Source: Paenibacillus sp. FSL K6-3182 (GTDB lineage Bacteria > Bacillota > Bacilli > Paenibacillales > Paenibacillaceae). Taken from it: 64,000 nucleotides of DNA. Of this stretch, positions 17,854 through 26,108 are shown piece by piece. Made by a program: the position numbers and the translations under genes. The notes beneath the pieces were generated by a model, which worked only from the letters and a program-made list of their open reading frames with translations, was not told the origin of the DNA and did no database searches. The DNA is taken from contig NZ_CP150265.1 of the NCBI RefSeq assembly GCF_037976325.1, forward strand, positions 3,343,501-3,407,500, in the 5' to 3' direction. The first letter of the stretch is position 1; each line of letters starts with the position of its first letter.

Positions 17854-19302
17854 ATGTCTAAGGATAAACAGTTTGTTACAGAAATCACGCCTCAAAGCGA
17901 GGATTTCTCCAGATGGTATATTGATGTTATTAAAAAAGCCGAGCTTATGGATTATTCGCCTGTAAGAGGCTGTATTGTGTTCCGTCCTGAGGGCTATGAG
18001 CTTTGGGAAAATATTCAGCGTGATCTGGATCGCCGCTTTAAGGAGACGGGACATCGCAATGCGTATTTCCCGCTCTTTATTCCAGAGAGCTTTTTCCAGA
18101 AAGAAAAAGAGCATGTTGAAGGCTTTAATCCCGAGCTGCCTTGGGTAACTGAAGCAGCTGGCGAGAAGCTCGAAGAACGCCTTGCTATTCGTCCAACATC
18201 GGAAACGATGTTTGGGCATATGTATTCGAAATGGATTCAATCGTACCGCGATCTTCCGCTGCTCATTAACCAATGGGCAAACGTCGTTCGCTGGGAGAAG
18301 CGCACAATGCCATTCCTTCGTACGAGTGAGTTTTTGTGGCAAGAAGGCCATACTGCGCATGAAACAGAAGAGGAAGCGCGTCAAGAGACGATGCAGATGC
18401 TTGATGTTTACACGCAATTCGTTGAAGAATTCCTTGCTATCCCTGTAATCAAAGGTGAAAAAACGCCTTCTGAGCGGTTCGCTGGTGCGGTTGATACGTA
18501 TTCGATCGAAGCGATGATGAAGGACGGGAAGGCTGTTCAAGCCGGAACATCGCATTATTTGGGTACGAAGTTTGCAGTCGCTTTTGATATTAAATTCCTT
18601 GATCGTGAGAATACATTGCAATTCGCTCATACAACTTCTTGGGGCGTGAGCACAAGACTAATTGGCGCCCTTATTATGGTTCACGGCGATGATCGTGGTC
18701 TGGTGCTACCTCCAAAAGTTGCTCCAACACAAGTGGTTATGATTCCAATTGGCCCTGCAAAAATGCGCGAGCAGGTTGTTGGCCGTGTGGATGAGCTTTA
18801 TGCAGACCTTAAGAAAGCTGGTATTCGCGTACGTGTGGACGATCGTGCTGACGTGAGCCCAGGCTGGAAGTTCAACGAATATGAGATGCGCGGTGTTCCA
18901 CTACGCCTTGAACTTGGACCGCGTGATATGGAAAATGGACAAGTTGTGCTTGTTTCCAGAGTTACTGGAGAGAAGCGTATTGTACAGCAAGCTAATCTTC
19001 TTGCAGAAATAGAAGCTATGCTTGAAGAAACGCATCAAGAAATGTTTAATCGTGCGAAGCAGTTCCGTATTGACAACTCTCGTTCGGTTGAAACGCTTGA
19101 TGAAATGAAAAGCTTTTTGGAAGAACAGCGCGGCTTCGTAGAAGCTGGCTGGTGCGGTTCTGCTGCTTGTGAGAAGCAGGTTAAGGAAGAAACTGGAGCA
19201 ACAAGCCGAAATATTCCATTTGCCCCTGAATCGCACAAAGAAACATGTCTCGTATGTGGAGATCCATCCAAACATACTGTTGTATTTGCAAGAGCTTATT
19301 AA
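17854..19302 (+). CDS. proS: Prolyl-tRNA synthetase, archaeal/eukaryotic-type short form
   Basis: Class II aminoacyl-tRNA synthetase charging tRNA-Pro, 482 residues. Motif 2 region RPTSETMFGHMYSKWI and the block RWEKRTMPFLRTSEFLWQEGHTAH are typical of the archaeal/eukaryotic ProRS group, as is the C-terminal domain with C...C...CLVCGD cysteines and the terminal tyrosine. The large insertion (editing) domain of the ~565-residue bacterial form used by B. subtilis at the same locus is absent. ATG 17854 has GGGGAG 13 bases upstream, a loose site at the end of rseP. A replacement in place of the usual gene is implied. Confidence 0.96.
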   Translation: MSKDKQFVTEITPQSEDFSRWYIDVIKKAELMDYSPVRGCIVFRPEGYELWENIQRDLDRRFKETGHRNAYFPLFIPESFFQKEKEHVEGFNPELPWVTEAAGEKLEERLAIRPTSETMFGHMYSKWIQSYRDLPLLINQWANVVRWEKRTMPFLRTSEFLWQEGHTAHETEEEARQETMQMLDVYTQFVEEFLAIPVIKGEKTPSERFAGAVDTYSIEAMMKDGKAVQAGTSHYLGTKFAVAFDIKFLDRENTLQFAHTTSWGVSTRLIGALIMVHGDDRGLVLPPKVAPTQVVMIPIGPAKMREQVVGRVDELYADLKKAGIRVRVDDRADVSPGWKFNEYEMRGVPLRLELGPRDMENGQVVLVSRVTGEKRIVQQANLLAEIEAMLEETHQEMFNRAKQFRIDNSRSVETLDEMKSFLEEQRGFVEAGWCGSAACEKQVKEETGATSRNIPFAPESHKETCLVCGDPSKHTVVFARAY

Positions 19303-19345
19303 GGACTGAAGCTAGTTCGGTTCGGATCTTAAGGAGTGGTATTTT

Positions 19346-22300
19346 ATGAGCCAAACCGCAAAAAAACGGCAGAGTTTTGAAATGCTTTTACAGCATATTC
19401 AGCTGCCGCAAGAACTTATACAAAACTATTTTCAAGATGGATATATTGATCAAGTTATCGTTAGCAACAGCAATCAAGAATGGACGTTTTGCATACGCAA
19501 AACGTCCATGGTGCCTTTACAGGCCTATAATGGGCTTTGCCAGGCGGCTAGAATGAAGTTTGAGTCTATCGCTGCAGTCAGTTTTTTGATGATTTATGAT
19601 CCTGTTGTAGAGACTGAATCCATTGTGATGCAATACTGGGGCTTGTTCATGGAGTGGGCACAGCGCGAGATCGCTTCCGTAAATGGATGGCTGCAGAAAT
19701 CTTCGATCACGGTTGAAGGTGATTTGCTAACGCTGTCTCTCCTTGACAATACGGGACTGGACCTTGCTCGGAAGAAACGATTGGATGATGAAATTATTCG
19801 TTTCTTTAATGAAAATTTCCAGCGCGCATGCAAAGTAAAAATGATCGTCAGCGAATCCAGGCAAGAAATTTTGGATGAATTCTCCCTTCGGATGGTGCAG
19901 GAAGAGCGGGAATATGTGCAGGAGCTGATGGCGAGCGCGCAATCCGAGTCTGAGCTCGTCGATGAGAGCGAAATCAAGCTGGCGGTTGGTTATGATATTC
20001 GGGAAGAGCCGATTCCATTGATGAATATCATCGAAGAAGAGAAAAAAATTACAGTACAAGGCGCGGTATTCGGCCTCGAAGTGAAAGAGCTTCGTAACGG
20101 AAGCACATTGTTTACGTTCAACGTGACTGACTTCTCCGACTCTATCGCGATGAAGATGTTTGCGAAGACGAAGGACGATGTGAAAATATTGAACCAGCTT
20201 GCTAATGGCAAGTGGGTCAAAGCTCGCGGCCGCATTGAATATGATCGATTCATGCAAGAACCGGAGCTTGTGATGATGCCGAATGATTTGCATGAGGTCA
20301 GAACACCTGCTGAGCGTATGGATAAAGCGGAAGAAAAGCGCGTGGAATTTCATCTTCATACAACCATGAGCGCTATGGATGCGGTAACTCCGGTAGATGT
20401 CTATGTAAAGACAGCTGCCAAATGGGGACATAAGGCGATTGCAGTAACGGACCATAGCAATGTTCAATGTTATCCGGATGCGAATAAGTCGGCTAAAAAA
20501 CACGGCATAAAAGTGCTTTTTGGTGTTGAAGCAAACATCGTGAACGATGCAGTGCCAATGGTGCTGGAATCAAGACCTGAGCCGCTTGCGACAGCAACTT
20601 ATATTGTTTTCGATATAGAGACAACGGGCCTTTCCGTTATTAATAACAAAATTATCGAGCTTGCCGGCGTTAAAATGCGTGATGGCAAAGAGATTGATCG
20701 TTTCTCTACCCTTATTGATCCGCATGAAAAAATTCCTTACCACATTACGCAGTTGACTAACATCAATGATGATATGGTAAAAGGGCAGCCGGATATTGAG
20801 CCTAAGCTTAGAGAATTTATTGAATTCATTGGTGATGATGTTCTTGTCGCCCACAATGCAAGATTTGATATTGGCTTTATTCAAGCCAACTGCAAAGCTT
20901 TCGGCATGCCGGAAGTGAAAAATCCAGTGCTCGATACACTGGAGCTCGCTCGATTTATTTTTCCAACGCTCAAAAATCATCGTTTGAATACGTTAGCAGA
21001 TAAATATAAGGTTAGTCTCGACAACCATCACCGCGCTGTAGACGATTCCCTTGCACTTGGCGGCGTATTGTATGGCTTGATTGCAGATGCAGCTGAGCGA
21101 AATATTACGAATCTACATCAGCTAAATGACTATGTAGGTATTGATTTATCTAATTCTCGGCCTTTCCACAGCAATATTTATGCACTTAATGCTGTTGGGA
21201 AGAAAAATTTATTCAAGCTTATTTCCATCTCGCATACAGAGCATTTCAAACGTGTAGCTACAATTCCAAAAACGAAGCTTGTTGCACACCGTGAAGGCTT
21301 GCTCGTTATTTCTGGTTGTGAGAAAGGTGAATTTTTCGAAACGGTTCTAAATAAATCGTACGAGGAAGCGCTTGAGGTTGCACGTTTCTATGATGTCCTT
21401 GAAATCCAGCCGATTGATTTCTACATGCACTTAGTTGAGAAGGGGCTAGTAGGCAGCCGAGCGGAGATTGAGCAGGCGCATCGCAGGATTTGCCAAATCG
21501 GGGATGAGCTGGGCAAGCCGGTTATTGCTACAGGAAACGTTCATTACTTGAATCCGCGCGACAAAATGTATCGTGACATAACGATTCATGGGATCACTGG
21601 TTTTAGCCCGCTTAAGAGTATACGCAAACCAGATGCTCATTTCCGTACAACGGAAGAAATGCTGGAGGAATTTGCATTTTTAGGGGAAGCTAGAGCACGT
21701 GAGGTCGTCATTACGAATACAGTAGAGCTTGCTGATCGCTTTGAGCCGTATGACATGTTCCCGACGGGACTATTTGCTCCAATTATTGAGGGTGCCGACG
21801 AGGAAATTCGCAACACCTGTTATGACACAGCAAAGTCGATGTATGGGGAAGATCTTCCTCAGGTCGTTATCGACAGGCTGGAGAAAGAACTTATTCCTAT
21901 TATCAAATTTAAGTTCTCTGCCAACTACTTGATCTCGGAGAAGCTTGTTAAGAAATCCAATGCAGATGGTTATTTGGTCGGATCAAGGGGATCGGTTGGC
22001 TCCTCGGTCGTTGCGACATTCCTGGGTATCTCAGAGGTTAATCCACTGCCGGCCCATTACTTGTGCAAAAACTCGGATTGCAAGCATAGCGAATGGTTTT
22101 TGGACGGAAGCATTCCGAGTGGATTCGATTTGCCGGACAAATTATGCCCGAAATGCGAGAAGCCAATGAAAGGTGAAGGACAGGATATTCCGTTCGAAAC
22201 CTTCCTAGGATTCAAAGGCGATAAAGTTCCCGATATCGATTTGAACTTCTCAGGGGACTATCAACCGATTGCCCATAACTATACGAAAGTATTGTTTAGC

Positions 22301-23653
22301 GAGAAGTGTGTGTTCCGTGCAGGCACGATTGGAACGGTTGCAGAAAAAACAGCTTATGGCTTCGCGAAGAAATATGAGGAAGAACATAGCAAGAAATGGC
22401 GCGGAGCGGAGCTTGCGAGGCTTGCGAGCGGCTGTACCGGCGTAAAACGAAGCACGGGACAGCATCCAGGCGGTATCGTCGTTGTTCCCGATTATATCGA
22501 TGTTGAAGATATAACGCCTGTTCAATTTCCAGCAGACGATGTGAATGCGGAATGGAAGACAACTCATTTTGACTATCACGCGTTTGATGAAAACTTGCTT
22601 AAGCTCGATATTCTGGGGCACGATGATCCGACAATGATGCGGATGCTGCAGGATTTGACCGGCGTTGATCCAACGTCAATTCCGATGAATGATCCTAAAG
22701 TCATGAGCATGTTCAACTCCACCAAAGCACTTAACGTGCCGGGCGAGCAAATTCGCTCTTCGGTAGCTACTTACGGAGTGCCGGAAATGGGAACGAAGTT
22801 CGTTCGTCAAATGCTTCAAGAGACGCAGCCTTCTTCGTTTGCCGATTTGCTGCAAATTTCCGGATTGTCTCATGGAACGGGAGTTTGGCTAGGAAATGCA
22901 CAAGAGCTGATCAAGAACGGCACTTGCAACATCAAGACGGTAATTGGTTGCCGGGATGATATCATGTTGTTCTTGATCTATAAAGCTGGAATGGACGCTG
23001 GACTTGCATTCAAAATTACGGAAAGTGTTCGTAAAGGTAAAGGGTTGACGCCAGAGTGGATCGAAGAGATGAAGCGGTGCAAGGTGCCGCAGTGGTACAT
23101 TGATTCTTGCCTGCGCATCGAGTATATGTTCCCGAAAGCCCATGCCGCGGCCTACGTCATATCGGCAGTTCGCACCGCCTATTTCAAGCTTTATCATCCA
23201 ATAGAGTATTATGCTACTTACTTTACAGTAAGAGCGGACGATTTTGATTTGGAACTGCTTTGCCAAGGATATGATGCGATTTTGCGTAAGCTGATCGAGA
23301 TCGAAGCTAAAGGGTTTAATGCGCTCCCTAAAGAGAAAAACATGGTGTCGCAGCTGGAAATGTCACTTGAGATGACAGCGCGCGGCTTCTCCTTTAAGCC
23401 GATCGATCTATATCGTTCTGACGCGACGAAGTTTCTTGTTGATGGGGATTCCCTTATTCCGCCATTTGCTGCCATTGCGGGAATTGGCGATAACGCCGCA
23501 CGTAATATCGCAGCCTCAAGAGACGATGGCGAGTACTTGTCAATCGAGGATTTCCAAATGAAATCGAAGGCTACAAAAACGATTATTGAGGTTCTTGGAA
23601 ACATGGGCTGCTTCCGTGGATTGCCTGAATCTAATCAGCTTTCTCTGTTCTAG
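19346..23653 (+). CDS. polC: DNA polymerase III alpha subunit, Gram-positive type (PolC)
   Basis: Main replicative polymerase, 1435 residues, close to the B. subtilis length. Domains in order: N-terminal domain (1-220), OB fold (about 230-320), PHP domain starting near 334 with FHLHTTMSAMDA, the inserted 3'-5' proofreading exonuclease from about 420 with FDIETTGL, the rest of PHP, then the polymerase with the zinc cysteines CKNSDC...CPKC near 905-940 and the active-site PDIDLNFSGD near 961. Start ATG 19346 follows AAGGAGTGG. The C-terminal QLSLF is a beta-clamp-binding type end. Confidence 0.98.
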   Translation: MSQTAKKRQSFEMLLQHIQLPQELIQNYFQDGYIDQVIVSNSNQEWTFCIRKTSMVPLQAYNGLCQAARMKFESIAAVSFLMIYDPVVETESIVMQYWGLFMEWAQREIASVNGWLQKSSITVEGDLLTLSLLDNTGLDLARKKRLDDEIIRFFNENFQRACKVKMIVSESRQEILDEFSLRMVQEEREYVQELMASAQSESELVDESEIKLAVGYDIREEPIPLMNIIEEEKKITVQGAVFGLEVKELRNGSTLFTFNVTDFSDSIAMKMFAKTKDDVKILNQLANGKWVKARGRIEYDRFMQEPELVMMPNDLHEVRTPAERMDKAEEKRVEFHLHTTMSAMDAVTPVDVYVKTAAKWGHKAIAVTDHSNVQCYPDANKSAKKHGIKVLFGVEANIVNDAVPMVLESRPEPLATATYIVFDIETTGLSVINNKIIELAGVKMRDGKEIDRFSTLIDPHEKIPYHITQLTNINDDMVKGQPDIEPKLREFIEFIGDDVLVAHNARFDIGFIQANCKAFGMPEVKNPVLDTLELARFIFPTLKNHRLNTLADKYKVSLDNHHRAVDDSLALGGVLYGLIADAAERNITNLHQLNDYVGIDLSNSRPFHSNIYALNAVGKKNLFKLISISHTEHFKRVATIPKTKLVAHREGLLVISGCEKGEFFETVLNKSYEEALEVARFYDVLEIQPIDFYMHLVEKGLVGSRAEIEQAHRRICQIGDELGKPVIATGNVHYLNPRDKMYRDITIHGITGFSPLKSIRKPDAHFRTTEEMLEEFAFLGEARAREVVITNTVELADRFEPYDMFPTGLFAPIIEGADEEIRNTCYDTAKSMYGEDLPQVVIDRLEKELIPIIKFKFSANYLISEKLVKKSNADGYLVGSRGSVGSSVVATFLGISEVNPLPAHYLCKNSDCKHSEWFLDGSIPSGFDLPDKLCPKCEKPMKGEGQDIPFETFLGFKGDKVPDIDLNFSGDYQPIAHNYTKVLFSEKCVFRAGTIGTVAEKTAYGFAKKYEEEHSKKWRGAELARLASGCTGVKRSTGQHPGGIVVVPDYIDVEDITPVQFPADDVNAEWKTTHFDYHAFDENLLKLDILGHDDPTMMRMLQDLTGVDPTSIPMNDPKVMSMFNSTKALNVPGEQIRSSVATYGVPEMGTKFVRQMLQETQPSSFADLLQISGLSHGTGVWLGNAQELIKNGTCNIKTVIGCRDDIMLFLIYKAGMDAGLAFKITESVRKGKGLTPEWIEEMKRCKVPQWYIDSCLRIEYMFPKAHAAAYVISAVRTAYFKLYHPIEYYATYFTVRADDFDLELLCQGYDAILRKLIEIEAKGFNALPKEKNMVSQLEMSLEMTARGFSFKPIDLYRSDATKFLVDGDSLIPPFAAIAGIGDNAARNIAASRDDGEYLSIEDFQMKSKATKTIIEVLGNMGCFRGLPESNQLSLF

Positions 23654-23678
23654 AAGCGGCTTGAATAGAAAAGATTTC

Positions 23679-23707
23679 TTGTCACTATAGTGCGGTTATG
23701 TTATAAT
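23679..23707 (+). promoter_or_regulatory. Strong sigma-A promoter of the rimP-nusA-infB operon
   Basis: TTGTCA at 23679-23684 and TATAAT at 23702-23707 with a 17-base spacer and an extended TGT before the -10 box. Nine genes follow without a clear terminator, from rimP to ribF. Confidence 0.85.
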
Positions 23708-23744
23708 TTTTCTGGCAATGATGATTATAAAGACTTTGATGCAG

Positions 23745-23766
23745 AAGAGTGGGGAAACCCACTCTT
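23745..23766 (+). promoter_or_regulatory. rimP leader hairpin (possible attenuator)
   Basis: AAGAGTGGG (23745-23753), a GAAA tetraloop and CCCACTCTT (23758-23766) form a perfect 9-bp stem followed by TACGTTTTGTT. It sits in the leader between the promoter and rimP. A conserved rimP leader RNA has been described in Firmicutes, and the NusA encoded here would be a natural regulator of such an element. Confidence 0.6.
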
Positions 23767-23822
23767 TACGTTTTGTTAATGGCAAAATGGCATAGTGCGT
23801 ATAAACAGGAGGTCAACTGAAT

Positions 23823-24284
23823 TTGAGTACATCCAAAATCAAAGCCGCTGTCCAGGAAATGGTATTACCATACCTCAGCAGCAATGGATTTGAACTGGTT
23901 GATATTGAGTATGTAAAAGAAGGAAGCAATTATTTCCTTCGTATTTTCGTAGATAAAGAAGGCGGCATCGACATCGATGACTGCGGTCGTATCAGCGAAT
24001 TCATAAGTGAGCAATTGGACAAAAACGATCCAATTACAGATGTTTATTTCTTGGAAGTATCTTCCCCAGGAGCAGAAAGACCGCTTCGGAATGAAGATGA
24101 AGTACGTAAAGCAATCGGTAAGCACGTTTACATAACGACATATGAACCGATTAGCGGCGCTAAAGAATTTGAGGGGCTGCTACTTGCATTTGATGGAGAA
24201 AATGCAGTCGTTCGTACAGCCAAAAAGGAATATACCATTCCTTATGATAAGGTGGCTGGCGCCAGACTCGCAATCGTGTTCTAA
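23823..24284 (+). CDS. rimP: Ribosome maturation factor RimP
   Basis: Small-subunit assembly factor of 153 residues. Recognised from GFELVDIEYVKEGSNYFLRIFVDKEGGIDIDDC and the VSSPGAERPLRN signature, followed by an SH3-like C-terminal domain. The TTG start at 23823 lies 9 bases after AGGAGGT, which decides it. First gene of the nusA operon; unusual only in its TTG start. Confidence 0.96.
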   Translation: MSTSKIKAAVQEMVLPYLSSNGFELVDIEYVKEGSNYFLRIFVDKEGGIDIDDCGRISEFISEQLDKNDPITDVYFLEVSSPGAERPLRNEDEVRKAIGKHVYITTYEPISGAKEFEGLLLAFDGENAVVRTAKKEYTIPYDKVAGARLAIVF

Positions 24285-24322
24285 ATATTCGTTTCTATAT
24301 TGAAAGGGGGAAATCCAGTCCA

Positions 24323-25420
24323 ATGAGTATGGATTTTATTGAAGCACTACAAGAAATAGAAAGAGACAAAGGGATTACCAAGGATGTGCTCCTTGAAGCC
24401 ATTGAGGCTGCTCTTATCTCCAGCTACAAAAGAAATTTTAATACCGCTCAAAATGTACGCGTCGATATCAACCGTCATACTGGTGTTATCAAAGTATACG
24501 CCCGCAAGACTGTAGTTGATGAAGTACTAGATCCGCGTCTGGAAATTACAGTGGAGGCTTCAAGAGAAATCAATCCTCATTATCAGCTTGACGATATTGC
24601 GGATATTGAAGTTACGCCGCGTGATTTCGGACGTATCGCTGCTCAAACAGCGAAGCAGGTTGTTACTCAGCGTATTCGTGAGGCTGAGCGCGGACTGATT
24701 TATAATGCTTTTATCGATAAAGAGGAAGATATCGTTAACGGTATCGTTCAACGTCAGGATGTTCGCAATTTATTTGTGGATCTAGGCAAGGTTGAGGCTG
24801 TATTGCCTTTGACTGAGCTTATGCCAACTGATAAGTTTAAGCATGGTGACCGCGTGAAGTCGTATATCACGAAAGTTGAGAACACGACTAAAGGTCCTCA
24901 AATCATTTTATCCCGCACGCATCCTGGCCTTTTAAAACGTTTGTTCGAGCTTGAAGTGCCTGAGATCTATGACGGAGTAGTAGAAATTCGTTCGGTTGCT
25001 CGTGAAGCTGGCTTCCGTTCAAAGATTGCGGTTCATTCCCGTAACTCCGAGGTTGATCCAGTCGGTTCATGTGTTGGCCAAAAAGGACTGCGCGTTCAGA
25101 CGATCGTAAACGAGCTTAAAGGTGAAAAAATCGATATCGTTCGTTGGTCTGAAAGCGTGGATGAATATGTTGCGAATGCACTTAGCCCTTCAAAGGTGCT
25201 AGAGGTTATCGTATTCGAACAAGAGAAGATGGCCAGAGTAATCGTGCCGGATTACCAACTATCGCTTGCGATCGGTATTAAAGGTCAGAATGCAAGGCTT
25301 GCTGCCAAGCTGACTGGCTGGAAAATCGATATCAAGAGCGAAACGCAGGCAGAGCAGGAGTATGGACGTCCGAAATCAATGACTACGGTCATGCATCAGG
25401 ATTCAGTTTCCATCGACTAA
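24323..25420 (+). CDS. nusA: Transcription termination/antitermination factor NusA
   Basis: NusA of 365 residues, binding RNA polymerase and nascent RNA to influence pausing, termination and antitermination. N-terminal polymerase-binding domain (1-125), S1 domain (about 135-200, FVDLGKVEAVLPLTE), two KH domains (about 230-345) with GSCVGQKGLRVQTIV and AIGIKGQNARLAAKL. No acidic C-terminal repeats, as usual for Firmicutes. ATG 24323 after AAAGGGGG; ATG 24329 is possible but far from the site. Confidence 0.97.
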   Translation: MSMDFIEALQEIERDKGITKDVLLEAIEAALISSYKRNFNTAQNVRVDINRHTGVIKVYARKTVVDEVLDPRLEITVEASREINPHYQLDDIADIEVTPRDFGRIAAQTAKQVVTQRIREAERGLIYNAFIDKEEDIVNGIVQRQDVRNLFVDLGKVEAVLPLTELMPTDKFKHGDRVKSYITKVENTTKGPQIILSRTHPGLLKRLFELEVPEIYDGVVEIRSVAREAGFRSKIAVHSRNSEVDPVGSCVGQKGLRVQTIVNELKGEKIDIVRWSESVDEYVANALSPSKVLEVIVFEQEKMARVIVPDYQLSLAIGIKGQNARLAAKLTGWKIDIKSETQAEQEYGRPKSMTTVMHQDSVSID

Positions 25421-25474
25421 TCTGAATTTTTCAACAGATACGCGTCAATTCAGCTGGCAGAGGAGGGGTGTACA

Positions 25475-25789
25475 ATGAGACCGAGAAAAGTACCGCTTCG
25501 CAAATGCGTCGCTTGTCAGGACATGATGCCGAAGAAGGAACTCATTCGGATTGTGCGGACACCGGCCGAAGAGGTGCAGATTGACCTGAAAGGCAAACAA
25601 GCTGGCCGCGGTGCATATTTATGCGGTAAAGTCAGTTGCTTTAAATTAGCGAAGAAATCCAAGGCGCTTGATCGAGCACTGAAACAGCATGTTGGTGAAC
25701 ACATTTACGATCAACTTGAGCAGGATTTTATAGCGGTAGAGGAACAGTTTATTGCTGGTAAGGAGCTGATAAGCGATGAAGCAGAATAA
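25475..25789 (+). CDS. rnpM: RNase P modulator RnpM (YlxR)
   Basis: A 104-residue basic RNA-binding protein of the YlxR family, shown in B. subtilis to bind RNase P RNA and modulate it. Motifs: RKVPLRKCVACQDMMPKKELIRIVR and GRGAYLC, which form the conserved core. ATG 25475 follows GAGGAGGGGTG. It overlaps ylxQ by 14 bases, and the two are almost always adjacent between nusA and infB. Confidence 0.93.
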   Translation: MRPRKVPLRKCVACQDMMPKKELIRIVRTPAEEVQIDLKGKQAGRGAYLCGKVSCFKLAKKSKALDRALKQHVGEHIYDQLEQDFIAVEEQFIAGKELISDEAE

Positions 25790-26108
25790 GAGCTTATCAC
25801 AGCTTGGCATGGCAATGCGTGCCGGAAAGCTGATTACAGGCGATGAAATTGTCCTCAAAGCTGTAAGAAATAAACAAGTGCATCTCGTTATCCTTGCAGG
25901 AGATGCTTCAGACAATACGAAAAAAAAGTTTCGTGACAAATGCAACACCTACGGAATACAACTCGCCGAAGCATTCGACCGTGAGCAACTAGGAAAGGCG
26001 ATTGGTAAGCCAGAACGGGTTGTAATAGCGGTAACCGATGCGCAATTCGGAAAAATGATTGCGAGTCATCTGAGCCATAATACGGAGGTGGATCATATTG
26101 GACAATAA
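25776..26108 (+). CDS. ylxQ: L7Ae-like K-turn RNA-binding protein YlxQ
   Basis: A 110-residue protein of the ribosomal L7Ae/L30e family that binds kink-turn RNA; its cellular target is not settled. Conserved: [37 protein letters not shown], and [19 protein letters not shown] 25776 lies within the end of rnpM behind AAGGAGCTG; its own end overlaps infB by 11 bases, so the three genes are translationally coupled. Confidence 0.9.
   Translation: MKQNKSLSQLGMAMRAGKLITGDEIVLKAVRNKQVHLVILAGDASDNTKKKFRDKCNTYGIQLAEAFDREQLGKAIGKPERVVIAVTDAQFGKMIASHLSHNTEVDHIGQ

Noticed and set aside
17782..18630. Long open frame on the - strand opposite proS
   Set aside because: No ribosome site, unusual Phe/Arg/His-rich composition, fully covered by a conserved gene on the + strand.
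19727..20503. Open frame on the - strand opposite polC
   Set aside because: Shadow of polC; no start signal and no recognisable domain.
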